Shown piece by piece: positions 43,383-52,541 of a stretch of DNA of 64,000 bases. The stretch is from CAWCOU01 sp963797335 (GTDB taxonomy: Bacteria > Pseudomonadota > Gammaproteobacteria > JAURND01). Under the pieces are notes generated by a model that saw only the letters and a program-made list of their open reading frames with translations, did no database searches and was not told where the DNA came from. The stretch spans positions 1,116,001-1,180,000 of the forward strand of contig CAWCOU010000006.1 in NCBI GenBank assembly GCA_963797335.1, written 5' to 3'. Each line of letters begins with the position of its first letter. Within the stretch, counting starts at the first letter, position 1. The position numbers were made by a program, and so were the translations under genes.

Positions 43383-44312
43383 TTATGCTAATACCGGTGT
43401 CAAGGCTGCGCCGCTGTAGAAATAGGATTTAACATTCTGTAAAACCAGATTCAGCATCTTAATTCGGGTTTCGATCGTAGCGGTTCCGATGTGCGGCAGT
43501 GTCACAATGTTGTCCAATCTTAGAAAGTCCTCTTGGATATGAGGTTCATTTTGATATACATCCAATCCTGCGCCGGCAATGGTTTTGTCTCTTAAACAGG
43601 CTATTAAATCATCTTCATTAACCGTTATCCCTCTCGACACGTTAATTAAAAAGCCTTTTTGGTCTAAAGCTTTCAGTATGTTCATGTCGATAATATGTTT
43701 AGTCTCTTGTCCGCCGGTACAGGAAACTACCAGAAAATCAGAAGCTCTTGCCATTTCTTCCAGGCTGCCATAATAAGAATAAGGCACATCCCTTTTGGTT
43801 CGGTTGTGGTAAATGACCTTCAACCCAAAAGCGGCTGCTCTTTCTGCTATGCGCGTACCTATTTTACCAAGACCTAGAATACCTAATGTTTTGCCGAAAA
43901 CGCATGTGCCTAAAGGGGCTGGAACGGTCTTCCAGTTGCCGGACTTCATATGCTGAATGCTGCCAACTACATTTCTTGCCAGCATCAGCAATAAGATTAG
44001 AGCTGTATCGGCAGTATCTTCAGTCACCACATCTGGGGTATTGGTTATGATAACACCTTTCTTTGCAGCAGCCTTCCGATCAACGCAGTCAATGCCTGTG
44101 CCAAAACAGCTAATAATTTGAAGATTCGGCAATTTCGAGATTAATGCTTCATCCACCTTTACCCAGGGAGTAGCCAGAATACCTTTGATGGAGTGTTCAT
44201 GCTGATTAAGACTGTCTACAGGGATAAAGTTAAAAGTATCTGCAAATGGCTCAATAGTTGAATCAAAAAAATTACTCATGGAAAGGATATCAATTCGTTC
44301 CTGTTTATTCAT
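43383..44312 (-). CDS. D-isomer-specific 2-hydroxyacid dehydrogenase
   Basis: 309 residues. Substrate domain (~1-100), NAD domain with GLGKIGTRIAERAAAFG, catalytic Arg in LINVSRGITV, Glu in DVYQNEPH and His in LPHIGTAT. It converts a 2-oxoacid and D-2-hydroxyacid with NAD(P)H. The stop of the transporter gene overlaps its start by 4 bp, so it is the last gene of a three-gene minus-strand operon (methyltransferase, transporter, dehydrogenase). The exact substrate is unknown. Confidence 0.92.
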   Translation of the reverse strand: MNKQERIDILSMSNFFDSTIEPFADTFNFIPVDSLNQHEHSIKGILATPWVKVDEALISKLPNLQIISCFGTGIDCVDRKAAAKKGVIITNTPDVVTEDTADTALILLLMLARNVVGSIQHMKSGNWKTVPAPLGTCVFGKTLGILGLGKIGTRIAERAAAFGLKVIYHNRTKRDVPYSYYGSLEEMARASDFLVVSCTGGQETKHIIDMNILKALDQKGFLINVSRGITVNEDDLIACLRDKTIAGAGLDVYQNEPHIQEDFLRLDNIVTLPHIGTATIETRIKMLNLVLQNVKSYFYSGAALTPVLA

Positions 44313-45241
44313 GCGGGTATTCTCATTAAATTGGTTGAGTTGAATATCTTTGAGGCAATGGAGCCGATAATCAGGTTCAATACTGCAAAAAGAACCACCG
44401 GCAAGGTGCCGATCATGCCAATAATCTGGATCGTCAATAAAATGCCCAATACGCCGTCAAATGTGCCGACCTCAAAAGACATCGCCACAGAATTTTCCCA
44501 GCTGGAGTTAATCAGTCTTGAAAACAAGAAGCCTAATGACAGAAATAAAGTAATTAAACCGGCGCAGATAATAGGCAAGCCTATATTCAATCTCAGTATG
44601 GTATCGGCATGTTGTGACAATATGGCTGCAATGATAATGGAAACCGATAAAATTCCTATTGAAGGAATAACGGGTTTCAACTTATCTATTTTTTGGGGGA
44701 AAAAGTAAGCCAATGCCATGCCGACCAGCATGGGGATGGCAATACCGCTTACGATAGTTAACATGACGACACTGAACTGAATATGCACAATCTTGTGTAG
44801 CAGAACAAAAATAATGACGGGTGTGACCAATGGAGATAATAAAGCCCCGGTAATGGTGGTGGTAATAATCATGGCCGTATTGCCTCTTGCCAGGTAGCAC
44901 ATGATGTTCCCGGTATTAGCGGCAGGACAGCAAGTCAGAGTTACTAATCCTACGATGTATTCTGTGGGCAACTTGGCTAGAGAGCAGATAAGAAACGTGG
45001 AAAGCGGCGCAATGGCATATTTAAATGCTAGAGTGCTAAAGATTAATTTTTTATTGTAAAAAACGTTTTTGTAATTCTGAGGTTTTAAGGTAAGTCCAAC
45101 GCAAAAAGCGATCAGAGACAACATGGGATGAACCATGCTGCTCGTCCAATAGATGTATTTAGAAAAAAACAAACCAATCAGTGAAAAAATCAGAAGCGTA
45201 GCTAAAAAATGTCTTTCTATCAAGTTCATTGAGTTTTTCAT
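44309..45241 (-). CDS. BASS-family (bile acid:Na+ symporter-like) transporter
   Basis: 310 residues with about nine or ten helices in the SBF/BASS pattern, including LVTLTCCPAANTGNIMCYLA and GNTAMIITTTITGALLSP, the crossover-helix regions that bind sodium and substrate. Family members import organic acids such as pyruvate, 2-keto acids or bile acids. The overlap with the dehydrogenase gene suggests the transported molecule is the dehydrogenase substrate or product (inference). Confidence 0.85.
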   Translation of the reverse strand: MKNSMNLIERHFLATLLIFSLIGLFFSKYIYWTSSMVHPMLSLIAFCVGLTLKPQNYKNVFYNKKLIFSTLAFKYAIAPLSTFLICSLAKLPTEYIVGLVTLTCCPAANTGNIMCYLARGNTAMIITTTITGALLSPLVTPVIIFVLLHKIVHIQFSVVMLTIVSGIAIPMLVGMALAYFFPQKIDKLKPVIPSIGILSVSIIIAAILSQHADTILRLNIGLPIICAGLITLFLSLGFLFSRLINSSWENSVAMSFEVGTFDGVLGILLTIQIIGMIGTLPVVLFAVLNLIIGSIASKIFNSTNLMRIPA

Positions 45242-45255
45242 AAAAAATCTCCATT

Positions 45256-46281
45256 TTATTTTTTCCTAGATGAAATACATACAAACTCCGGCAAGGTTTG
45301 AATGCTATTTTCTTGAGATATGTGGTCTCTGATTTTAGAAATGATACTGTCCATTTCGTCTTCTGTCGCAAGATTTTTTTCAATATATCTGCTGGCACAT
45401 TCAGAAGTAATCATTTCGAGCCAGGATTTCTCCAGCTTTGAAACACCTATGCCATGATATATAAACGCTTTAAAATCGGTCAATTTATTTGTGCTGTACA
45501 GATGATGATATAACTTATGGCCTATATTAAAATCTAATCCCAGACCTTCTCCCAGCTTAATATACAGATCAATCGCTTTTTGGGTTTCCGCTATCTCAGG
45601 ATAAGCGAAAAATGAGCTTAGAATGGGTTCCATACATACGATAATGCCGTTTTCAGGTAATAAATCGATAGCCATCTTTAATACGCCCGTCGGGTTTTTA
45701 AGATGGTGCAAAAAACAGCGCATATATATCAGATCAACCGGCTTGTTAATGGGAGCTGCTCTGGAATTGATTTCAGTTCTGATAATTTCGATGTTCTTGA
45801 TATTCAGCGCACTAGCACGCCTTTCAGTCAATGATGTCTGCTCGTATCCTTTATCTATGGCGTAAACCTTACCGTTATCACCTACGAATTCCGCCAACCA
45901 GCACGACATTGCGCCAGTTCCACAAGCAAACTCAGCTACATGCATACCTTTTTGGATACCCGCCGCTTTAAGATACTGTATGGTCGTTTCATTAAGCATC
46001 TTATTGAGTAAATTGTCTCTGGGGACTTCTCCATAGTGAAGTACGTATTTATTGATTTCTTCGTGTTCAACTCCAGCCAATAGCCAACTATCCGATACAT
46101 CGAGCAACTCAGCATACCTTTTGGCTGTTTTTTGATTAAGGGGGTTTCGTCCAGATTCGTGAGCGGTATAAGTAGAAGGGGTCAATTGGAATTTTTCATA
46201 GAATTCCTTGGCAGTATGGTAGCCTGCTTGGATCCTCGCTTGTTTTAAACGCAGCCCTGTTTTGTTAATCGTTTCAGTCAT
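45256..46281 (-). CDS. XRE-type HTH / SAM-dependent methyltransferase fusion
   Basis: 341 residues. Residues ~8-65 form a Cro/C1-type HTH (LKQARIQAGYHTAKEFYEKF, YTAHESGRNP). Residues ~110-330 are a class I methyltransferase with motif I VAEFACGTGAMSCWLAEF, an acidic end of strand 2 (YAIDKGYEQT), LIYMRCFLHHLKNP as post-motif II/IV and a C-terminal cap. The HTH suggests self- or operon regulation in response to substrate. Such a fusion is uncommon. It lies upstream of the transporter gene (gap 14 bp) and divergent from the LuxR-type gene. Confidence 0.85.
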   Translation of the reverse strand: MTETINKTGLRLKQARIQAGYHTAKEFYEKFQLTPSTYTAHESGRNPLNQKTAKRYAELLDVSDSWLLAGVEHEEINKYVLHYGEVPRDNLLNKMLNETTIQYLKAAGIQKGMHVAEFACGTGAMSCWLAEFVGDNGKVYAIDKGYEQTSLTERRASALNIKNIEIIRTEINSRAAPINKPVDLIYMRCFLHHLKNPTGVLKMAIDLLPENGIIVCMEPILSSFFAYPEIAETQKAIDLYIKLGEGLGLDFNIGHKLYHHLYSTNKLTDFKAFIYHGIGVSKLEKSWLEMITSECASRYIEKNLATEDEMDSIISKIRDHISQENSIQTLPEFVCISSRKK

Positions 46282-46306
46282 TGCTCATTCCTAAGTGTAA
46301 ACCTCA

Positions 46307-46391
46307 CAATACTTTATAACATATTATTTGAAAAATAAAGTATTGACTCTGGAATAATACCAATATACTATTATATATAGTATAATAGTAT
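46307..46391. promoter_or_regulatory. Divergent control region with two inverted repeats
   Basis: CAATACTTTA (46307-46316) and TAAAGTATTG (46336-46345) are perfect complements, and ATACTATTATA (46365-46375) pairs with TATAATAGTAT (46381-46391). Both lie between the methyltransferase-HTH and the LuxR-type gene. They are candidate operators for the XRE-HTH or the LuxR-type proteins. Confidence 0.6.
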
Positions 46392-46566
46392 TTATATTAT
46401 AATGCTGACTTGAACGACTATTTTGCTAAAAATGTCCTTTCAAAATCCACCAGGCGCGCATAGTCGTTTAATTAGCCAGAAAGAAATCTTAACGTGTACT
46501 GTCAACATCTTAAACTAGATTTTTGCAAGTTCTTAATCAGGACTATCAGAAAACAAGGAGGTGACC

Positions 46567-47343
46567 ATGTTAGCTCTTCCGTGCGATCTCGAAGTAACTA
46601 TGGTAGATAAAGTTACAAACAACCCCACTCAAACATTGATTAGAATCGTTGATAATGCTCGGCATTTATTAGAGCAGATGAATCAAATCATTTTCATTAA
46701 AGACCTCTTTTTCCGATATATCGATTGCAATAAAAAGTTAGTCGATTTTTCAAGGTTAAATCATAAAAAGCGGATAATTGGCCAAGAAGATTACGGTTTA
46801 CCTTGGGCCGAGGATACGGAATTTTATAGAAAAATCGATAAAGATGTTTTAAATGGTCATGAAATGAAAATACTTATGGCGGTTAGGGTCGCGTCTGGGG
46901 AAAAAATCTGTGCCATCCAGAATAAAAAAGCAATAAAAGATCCTCATACCGGGGAACCTATTGGCATCGTAGCAAGTATGACGGAAATCCAAGATGCTTC
47001 CATTAACGAGTTTTTGCAAAACATAAAAGCCAAAGATGCTCAAATCCTATCAGATGTAGGGCGAATACCTTTAAATTATCCTATCAAACATCCCGATAAA
47101 TACAATTTTACAACCAGAGAGTTTGAATGCCTCTTTTATACGCTGCGAGGACACACTTGCAAAATGATAGCCGACATTTTAAAAATATCGCCAAGAACGG
47201 TCGAAAAGTTTATTTGGGGCATCAAACATAAAATGGGATGCACCTATAAAACGGAATTGATTGAAAAATCCATCAAAGACGGATTGATCGATCTAATACC
47301 GCCCAGCATCAACATTCATGGCGTGAATGTCTATATGAAATAA
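46567..47343 (+). CDS. LuxR-type regulator with N-terminal PAS-like domain
   Basis: About 258 residues from the ATG at 46567, preceded by AAGGAGGTGACC (the GTG at 46561 lies inside the ribosome-binding site). Residues ~20-140 look like a PAS sensor (NQIIFIKDLFFRYIDCNKKL, then IGIVASMTEI). Residues ~185-245 are a LuxR-type HTH (FTTREFECLFYTLRGHTCKM, ADILKISPRTVEKF). It is divergent from the methyltransferase and 12 bp upstream of the second dehydrogenase, so it probably controls both. Confidence 0.85.
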   Translation: MLALPCDLEVTMVDKVTNNPTQTLIRIVDNARHLLEQMNQIIFIKDLFFRYIDCNKKLVDFSRLNHKKRIIGQEDYGLPWAEDTEFYRKIDKDVLNGHEMKILMAVRVASGEKICAIQNKKAIKDPHTGEPIGIVASMTEIQDASINEFLQNIKAKDAQILSDVGRIPLNYPIKHPDKYNFTTREFECLFYTLRGHTCKMIADILKISPRTVEKFIWGIKHKMGCTYKTELIEKSIKDGLIDLIPPSINIHGVNVYMK

Positions 47344-47354
47344 GGAGAATTATT

Positions 47355-48290
47355 ATGTCCATAGCAAAAATAATTGGAAAAATTTGTCTGTCACAGCAGC
47401 AATTAACCGTTCTGTCCAGTTTAGGCGTTGACTACATAGCTGCGGACAATCCGAAGTCTCGCTCAGATGAAAATGAAATAATGGGGCGGATCGGAGATGC
47501 AGAAGCCATTATTATCAATATATCAATTCATATTACTGAAAATATCATACAGAAGTGTAAAAATTTACGCTTTATTCAGACCTGGTCAACCGGTATGGAT
47601 AATATTGATATAGCTGCCGCACAAGCCGCCGGTATTATCGTAAAAAATGTACCGGATTTTTCGGTAGAGGCTGTAGCTGAGAAGACGATGGCGTTAATGA
47701 TGTTTATAGCGAATAGAATAAGAGAGGCCAACCAAGACGTACTCAAAGGTAACTGGAATTACCAAGGTTTTCAGGGAGTAGAACTCAAAAATAAAACATT
47801 GGTCGTTATAGGATCAGGAAGGATTGGAATTAGAGTTGTGGAATTAGCGCAGGCGTTTGGTATGAGAGTACTAGCTGCGAACTCCAAAACAGATAAAAAC
47901 AACTTAAAAGATATGTGTTCAGAAGCCGATTTTATCACGCTGCATTGCCCTCTGAATGAAAAAACACGCTACCTGTTAAGTGGTGAAGAATTTAAGATCA
48001 TGAAAAAAGGCGTTTATCTTATTAATGCTTCCCGAGGCGGTGTTGTGGATGAATCTGCACTTTTAAAAGCACTTGAAAATGAAACTGTCGCTTATGCAAG
48101 TCTTGACGTTTTAGAACAGGAACCTCCCGCTTCCGATAACCCTTTAATTTGTCACCCAAAGGTTTTTGTTACTCCTCACACCCTGTGGCACACAAAAGAA
48201 TCCGTTGATAGACTTACAGAGCATTGCATTCAAAATTTGGCGCAATATATCACCAAAACCAGAAGCGTTTCAGAAAATTGTAGAGTTTGA
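47355..48290 (+). CDS. Second D-isomer-specific 2-hydroxyacid dehydrogenase
   Basis: 311 residues. It has the NAD motif VIGSGRIGIRVVELAQAFG, the catalytic Arg in LINASRGGVV, Glu in DVLEQEPPAS and His in VTPHTLWHTK. It is related to but clearly different from the one at 43383-44312. It follows the LuxR-type gene and precedes a hairpin terminator. ATAAGGAGAATT lies before the ATG. Two such enzymes in one cargo suggests sequential steps or opposing directions on similar acids. Confidence 0.92.
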   Translation: MSIAKIIGKICLSQQQLTVLSSLGVDYIAADNPKSRSDENEIMGRIGDAEAIIINISIHITENIIQKCKNLRFIQTWSTGMDNIDIAAAQAAGIIVKNVPDFSVEAVAEKTMALMMFIANRIREANQDVLKGNWNYQGFQGVELKNKTLVVIGSGRIGIRVVELAQAFGMRVLAANSKTDKNNLKDMCSEADFITLHCPLNEKTRYLLSGEEFKIMKKGVYLINASRGGVVDESALLKALENETVAYASLDVLEQEPPASDNPLICHPKVFVTPHTLWHTKESVDRLTEHCIQNLAQYITKTRSVSENCRV

Positions 48291-48316
48291 CTTCAATTTT
48301 CCTATCTTATGGCGTT

Positions 48317-48342
48317 AATGCCCGATTGTTAGCGCGGGCATT
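48317..48342 (+). terminator. Terminator after the second dehydrogenase
   Basis: AATGCCCG (48317-48324) pairs with CGGGCATT (48335-48342), followed by a run rich in A and T (ATCCATAAATTTTT). It ends the regulator-dehydrogenase transcript. The rest of the 48291-48615 gap shows no gene. Confidence 0.6.
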
Positions 48343-48615
48343 ATCCATAAATTTTTGATTATTTCAATACATTAGTCCTTCCCTTCTCCCAGTTCATAGT
48401 AAGCCAATTCCATTTATAAAAATTTACTTCTGTTGATATTCATTGACGACTATTAATTACATCGTTTTTAGACTCATCTGCTAATGGGTAATTAATACCC
48501 ATATCCAATTTCGCAAAAATCATTATCATGAACATCATGGTTCGTAATGGATTTTCTCGTCCATACATCACCAATTTAATGGGATTTATCTTTAATTTTT
48601 TACAAGGAGAGTGTA

Positions 48616-48876
48616 GTGAAAAACACACATTATCGGAAGTTTATAGATGAAAGATTTTCCATTTATTTTACGGCTCAGGAAGCTCGCTGTATGACCTGTT
48701 TCTTGCAAGGATATACTTACAAACAAGCAGCTAAATCTATCGGCCTAGCGATAGGAACGGTTTCATTTTACGCAAACAACATGCGCAGAAAACTGTCCTG
48801 CAATACAAATCTGGAAATGATTGTCAAAGTAAAGAACATTGATTTTTCTGAACCGCCAGTTATCAATAAATCCTAA
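48616..48876 (+). CDS. Small LuxR-type HTH protein
   Basis: 86 residues that are almost entirely an HTH of the LuxR/FixJ type (FTAQEARCMTCFLQGYTYKQ, AAKSIGLAIGTVSFYANNMR). There is no sensor domain, so it acts as a free-standing DNA-binding partner or as a competitor. The start is a GTG with GGAGAG upstream. It resembles the C-terminal domain of the neighbouring LuxR-PAS protein, possibly by an old duplication. Confidence 0.78.
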   Translation: MKNTHYRKFIDERFSIYFTAQEARCMTCFLQGYTYKQAAKSIGLAIGTVSFYANNMRRKLSCNTNLEMIVKVKNIDFSEPPVINKS

Positions 48877-48953
48877 AAGAATAATGTCAGAACTTTTGTT
48901 CTGTCGATACCAATTATGATTCCCAATAAGAGATCACGTTTGGGATATTTGTC

Positions 48954-49226
48954 ATGCAACACCAAAATGGGCTATTCAAAGCGATTAAGCATTTCGGCTC
49001 GCAAAAAGCACTGGCTAATGCCATCGGTGCTTCAGATCGGTCGATTAGCAATTGGCTTAACCGTGAAAAAAGAATTCCCTATAGATATGCCATAAGCATT
49101 TTCTATATCACTGATGGCAATATTTCTCTAAATGAGCTGTCCCCAGAAAACTTTGAAATAAATTGCAAAATAGAAAGTCAGTTTTATTTTTTTCATGATT
49201 CATCCAGAAGAAATGAGCCGCAATGA
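48954..49226 (+). CDS. YdaS/Cro-like DNA-binding protein
   Basis: 90 residues. A YdaS/Cro-type HTH occupies ~8-65 (HFGSQKALANAIGASDRSIS, NWLNREKRIPYRYAISIFYI). Such proteins regulate mobile elements and prophages. The C-terminal part is short and acidic. The next gene starts 34 bp later, so the two may be co-transcribed. Confidence 0.82.
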   Translation: MQHQNGLFKAIKHFGSQKALANAIGASDRSISNWLNREKRIPYRYAISIFYITDGNISLNELSPENFEINCKIESQFYFFHDSSRRNEPQ

Positions 49227-49259
49227 ATGCGATATTTGGTAATTTTTCACTATAGTAGA

Positions 49260-49520
49260 ATGTCTATGAAACCAGATGATATAAATAAATTCTGCTCTGT
49301 CATATCAAAATTAGCGGACATTTATGGACAAAGAATCACAAATAAAATAATGACTTATTACTGGAGTATTTTAGAAAAATTTACCTTGGCAGAAATACTC
49401 TTTGCTTGCAGGAACCATGTTTACGGCCGACACGGAAATTTTATGCCAAAGCCTTTTGATATAGCCAAAAAGATAACCGGCTTAAGAAGGCAATTGGTCA
49501 CAGAAGGTATAGCAAAGTAA
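49260..49520 (+). CDS. Small unknown protein, replication-module-like
   Basis: 86 residues from the ATG at 49260 (MSMKPDDINKF). The helical content (FCSVISKLADIYGQRITNKI, WSILEKFTLAEILFACRN) and FMPKPFDIAKK resemble small replication-initiation or helicase-loader accessory proteins of phages and islands. The match is weak. It lies just before the conjugation operon. Confidence 0.6.
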   Translation: MSMKPDDINKFCSVISKLADIYGQRITNKIMTYYWSILEKFTLAEILFACRNHVYGRHGNFMPKPFDIAKKITGLRRQLVTEGIAK

Positions 49521-49553
49521 TTATTCAGAGCAAAAATGAGGAGAGATTCCTAC

Positions 49554-49982
49554 ATGATGATTAGAAAGACAGTTATTTTCTTGTTGGCATTATTTGTATC
49601 AACTGACTTATTGGCCTCTGAGGCCAACATGCAGACTGGTAGGTATCTTAGTGTTACAAACAAGCCATTGCATGAGCAACAAGACTTATTGTCACAAATC
49701 TATCAAGTACATTTTCCGAAGGAGGTTCAAACCGTTGGCGATGCCATACGTTATCTGCTGCATTACAGCGGTTACAGCCTGGTCGATGAGGCGCATCAAA
49801 CAGATGCGTTAAAAAATACATTAACTAAACCATTGCCGCTCATTGATCGCAATTTCGGCCCCATGAGTTTACGAGATGCTTTAGTCACGCTGGCTGGGCC
49901 TGCCTTTACCTTAATGAGTGACTCACTCAATCGTGAAGTGAATTTCAAATTAAAGCCGAATGTAGTTTGGCAGAAAGGATAG
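49554..49982 (+). CDS. PilL-like protein (TIGR03748 family) of the ICE
   Basis: About 142 residues with a signal peptide (KTVIFLLALFVSTDLLA). The body has QVHFPKEVQTVGDAIRYLLH and PMSLRDALVTLAGPAFTLMS, the pattern of the TIGR03748/PilL N-terminal domain found at the start of GI-type conjugation operons. It likely works in the periplasm or with a pilus secretin. GAGGAGAG before the ATG at 49554 decides the start over the ATG at 49536. Confidence 0.82.
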   Translation: MMIRKTVIFLLALFVSTDLLASEANMQTGRYLSVTNKPLHEQQDLLSQIYQVHFPKEVQTVGDAIRYLLHYSGYSLVDEAHQTDALKNTLTKPLPLIDRNFGPMSLRDALVTLAGPAFTLMSDSLNREVNFKLKPNVVWQKG

Positions 49983-49988
49983 ACAGAC

Positions 49989-50648
49989 ATGACAACACTA
50001 CCTGATGAGCCTGATAAATTGCCACGATGGCAATTTTTTAAACGCCTTTGGTGCGGAAGTAATCAAAAACTATATTTGATCTATATTGTGTTTTCTATCT
50101 TTGTATTGATGGTCGGTGTCATTGTCCTTTTCGATAATTTGTACAGAACTGAACAAAGTGCAAATTCTGTAGATCATCGTAGTTTGGTCATGCTAAGTCA
50201 GCTTCATGACTTACGCGGACAATTACAACAAATAGCAGATAACACAAATAATCCAGCGACTATTCGCAATACAATTTCTTCTCTGACAGGTGAATTGGAT
50301 AAAATTGAAAAAGCCGTTTCTGACAACGCTAAAACTTCTGATGTAAAGAAAGTCAGCGATCAATTGGTGACCGTTCAATCAGATTTGTCCGATTTGGAAA
50401 AAATTATTTCTACTCAGTTCAATACAAAAAAATATATGGATGCCAAAGGATTACCGTTCCAAGTGAACCATCTGGATATGATTTCAGGCCAACCTTTTGT
50501 TTCGGTCGATTACGACCACCACATCACTCCCTTGGGCATTGGCGACTCTCTCAACGGCTGGACACTGAGCGCAGCAGATTATGCAGGCCAAGCCGTAGAA
50601 TTTTCCAATACGCAAGGTCAATACGTCAAAATTAATCTGGCAATCTGA
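49989..50648 (+). CDS. Single-pass membrane protein of the ICE, unknown
   Basis: 219 residues. A cytoplasmic N-terminus, one helix (~29-52, LIYIVFSIFVLMVGVIVLFD), a coiled-coil periplasmic region (~65-135) and a beta-rich C-terminal domain (DYDHHITPLGIGDSLNGWTL). The arrangement is like PilO/PilP-type accessory proteins. It lies 7 bp after the PilL-like gene and 3 bp before the TIGR03759 gene. Confidence 0.7.
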   Translation: MTTLPDEPDKLPRWQFFKRLWCGSNQKLYLIYIVFSIFVLMVGVIVLFDNLYRTEQSANSVDHRSLVMLSQLHDLRGQLQQIADNTNNPATIRNTISSLTGELDKIEKAVSDNAKTSDVKKVSDQLVTVQSDLSDLEKIISTQFNTKKYMDAKGLPFQVNHLDMISGQPFVSVDYDHHITPLGIGDSLNGWTLSAADYAGQAVEFSNTQGQYVKINLAI

Positions 50649-50650
50649 TT

Positions 50651-51439
50651 ATGAAAAACGCTATTCAATTAAATTGTACAAAGCCGCGCATAGTCGTCTT
50701 GACACTGTGCTTGATTTGCAGTTTTTCAGCCTGGGCAAATGATGTAGTAAACACTCAGGAGCAATCTACCACCACCGCCACTACTCAGGATAAAACCGTG
50801 ATAAACGGTACAGCTCAGGATTGGCAGTTATCCGATGCAGAGTGGCAACATTATTTGCAGCTAATGCACGGTGCGGATGGCTTGTGGTATGCACATCTTT
50901 CACCACCCTCGGTATTGGGAATGCGCGCGGACACTGTTGAAGAACGGCAGCACTTTGCACAAATAGTAGCGAAACAAGAACACGATAAAGTCGCACGTGA
51001 ATTAGCTTTTAATCATTCAGTATGGTTGGCAATGCGCGAGTTGTATCCCGATGAGCTGATGATTAAAGACTTTGATAAAACACCGTTTAATCCAGGGAAA
51101 GCAAAAAATACGACTGTTTCCTTACAAGCAGGCGATCGCTTAGCGTTATTTGAAAACACAACACGCGCCGATGTGGCCGTTCTCCCGAAACTGTTAGGTT
51201 TATTACAAACCAATCCGGGCGTAAATCTTGACATCTATTGTATCGGTAACGTGAATGACAATGTGATTCGCCAATGGGCTGGCACACATCAAATACCCAC
51301 TCCATTAGTGGAATCCGGTCGCATTACTTTAAATCTGGATAAGGGACATTTAGCCAAAATTGTCACCAATCCTCAACTGCCTTATTTAGTGCTGATAAGA
51401 CAAGGACAGGCCAAACCGGTTTCCGTCTGGGATTTGTAA
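50651..51439 (+). CDS. ICE conjugation protein, TIGR03759 family
   Basis: 262 residues with a signal peptide (VVLTLCLICSFSAWA). The conserved segment is recognised by WQLSDAEWQHYLQLMHGADG, YAHLSPPSVLGMRADT and RELAFNHSVWLAMRELYPDE. The C-terminal half (~150-260) contains a thioredoxin-like strand set without obvious cysteines. It is a GI-type transfer protein of unknown role. The next gene starts at the following base. Confidence 0.85.
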   Translation: MKNAIQLNCTKPRIVVLTLCLICSFSAWANDVVNTQEQSTTTATTQDKTVINGTAQDWQLSDAEWQHYLQLMHGADGLWYAHLSPPSVLGMRADTVEERQHFAQIVAKQEHDKVARELAFNHSVWLAMRELYPDELMIKDFDKTPFNPGKAKNTTVSLQAGDRLALFENTTRADVAVLPKLLGLLQTNPGVNLDIYCIGNVNDNVIRQWAGTHQIPTPLVESGRITLNLDKGHLAKIVTNPQLPYLVLIRQGQAKPVSVWDL

Positions 51440-52162
51440 ATGGCGACCGCGAAACCTGCCGAAAAAGTATCGCGTAGAAGACGTGGTATACCAGGTATGT
51501 TGATCGCGTTAAGTTTCAATACTTTATTAATGGGTTTACTAGTTTGGTTTTTATTATTAGTCAGTTTTGGGTGTTATCGCCTGACTCATCCAGCTGTGGA
51601 TGTATATGAGCATCTCAAAACCATAGCAAGCCCTAATGTCATTTTTTTACAACAAAGCCGACTGTTTCATCGCGAGAGTCAGCGATGGCAAGGCTGGATT
51701 CAGGGCATAAATGGGCAAATACAGTCCAGTGGAGAGTCAAGTCTATTGAGCGGGAAAATAAAAGAAATGAAATATAAGTTTCCATATTTACAAAAAATTA
51801 TTGGGAATCAATGGAATAAAGTAAAGCAAGAAACGCTTCCTTTGATTACTGGCGTAACTGCCATCGTTGTTACACGGATTTTAGCATTATGCCTGTCTAT
51901 CCCGTTATTTTTGTTGTGTGTGGCTTTAGGTTTTGTGGATGGATTAGTGCAGCGAGACATCAGAAGATTTCAGGTGGCACGTGAGAGCGCGTTGTTGTTT
52001 CACGAGTTAAAACGAAGCAGTGCTTTCTGGTTTTATCTACCACTGTTTATTTATCTACTGTTGCCGTACCCGCTGTCACCGCAATGGTTCTTAATGCCGA
52101 TGGCTATTACTTTAGGAGTCTTGGTTCAGTTGAGTACCAGGTCGTTTAAAAAATACGTATGA
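51440..52162 (+). CDS. ICE conjugation protein, TIGR03747 (DUF4400) family
   Basis: 240 residues with about four helices (near 20-45, 135-160, 190-225). It has the family pattern FVDGLVQRDIRRFQVARESA, a conserved stretch between helices. In GI-type ICEs it normally follows traD, but traD is not present in front of it here. Confidence 0.85.
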   Translation: MATAKPAEKVSRRRRGIPGMLIALSFNTLLMGLLVWFLLLVSFGCYRLTHPAVDVYEHLKTIASPNVIFLQQSRLFHRESQRWQGWIQGINGQIQSSGESSLLSGKIKEMKYKFPYLQKIIGNQWNKVKQETLPLITGVTAIVVTRILALCLSIPLFLLCVALGFVDGLVQRDIRRFQVARESALLFHELKRSSAFWFYLPLFIYLLLPYPLSPQWFLMPMAITLGVLVQLSTRSFKKYV

Positions 52163-52172
52163 GAAACGCATC

Positions 52173-52541
52173 GTGAGCAGATTAAAAAAGATTCTACCGA
52201 TAGTTTTATTTTTCATAACCGGTAGCAGTTTGGCTTCTCAAGAGCAAGAACGCATTTATTTGGTGCAATTAATGAACCAGCTGGATGCCATGACGCCTAT
52301 GGTTTTAGCGGCCGAGCGAGAACAGCCGAAGAATTTGCGAGTGCAGTTTCATTACAGCACTTGGCGCGACAATAAAGGGCAACTGCATAACGGTTTGCTG
52401 GAAGATATTAATGACATTAAAGCGGGTATTCGTCAGAAACTCAACGATACCACGATAGAGCCACGTGCAATCAACCCTGTTTTAGGCGATTACCTGGATA
52501 AAAATAAATCGGTATCGGCCACCCATGATGACAACCAATAG
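52173..52541 (+). CDS. RAQPRD-family ICE protein
   Basis: 122 residues with a signal peptide (KILPIVLFFITGSSLA). Mature part has IYLVQLMNQLDAMTPMVLAA followed by REQPKNLRVQFHYSTWRDN, the RAQPRD (TIGR01690) region with the signature changed to REQPKN. Probably periplasmic. GTG start. Confidence 0.85.
   Translation: MSRLKKILPIVLFFITGSSLASQEQERIYLVQLMNQLDAMTPMVLAAEREQPKNLRVQFHYSTWRDNKGQLHNGLLEDINDIKAGIRQKLNDTTIEPRAINPVLGDYLDKNKSVSATHDDNQ

Noticed and set aside
44331..44708. Plus-strand frame within the transporter gene
   Set aside because: It is the complement of membrane-helix codons of the transporter, which has a full family match on the other strand.
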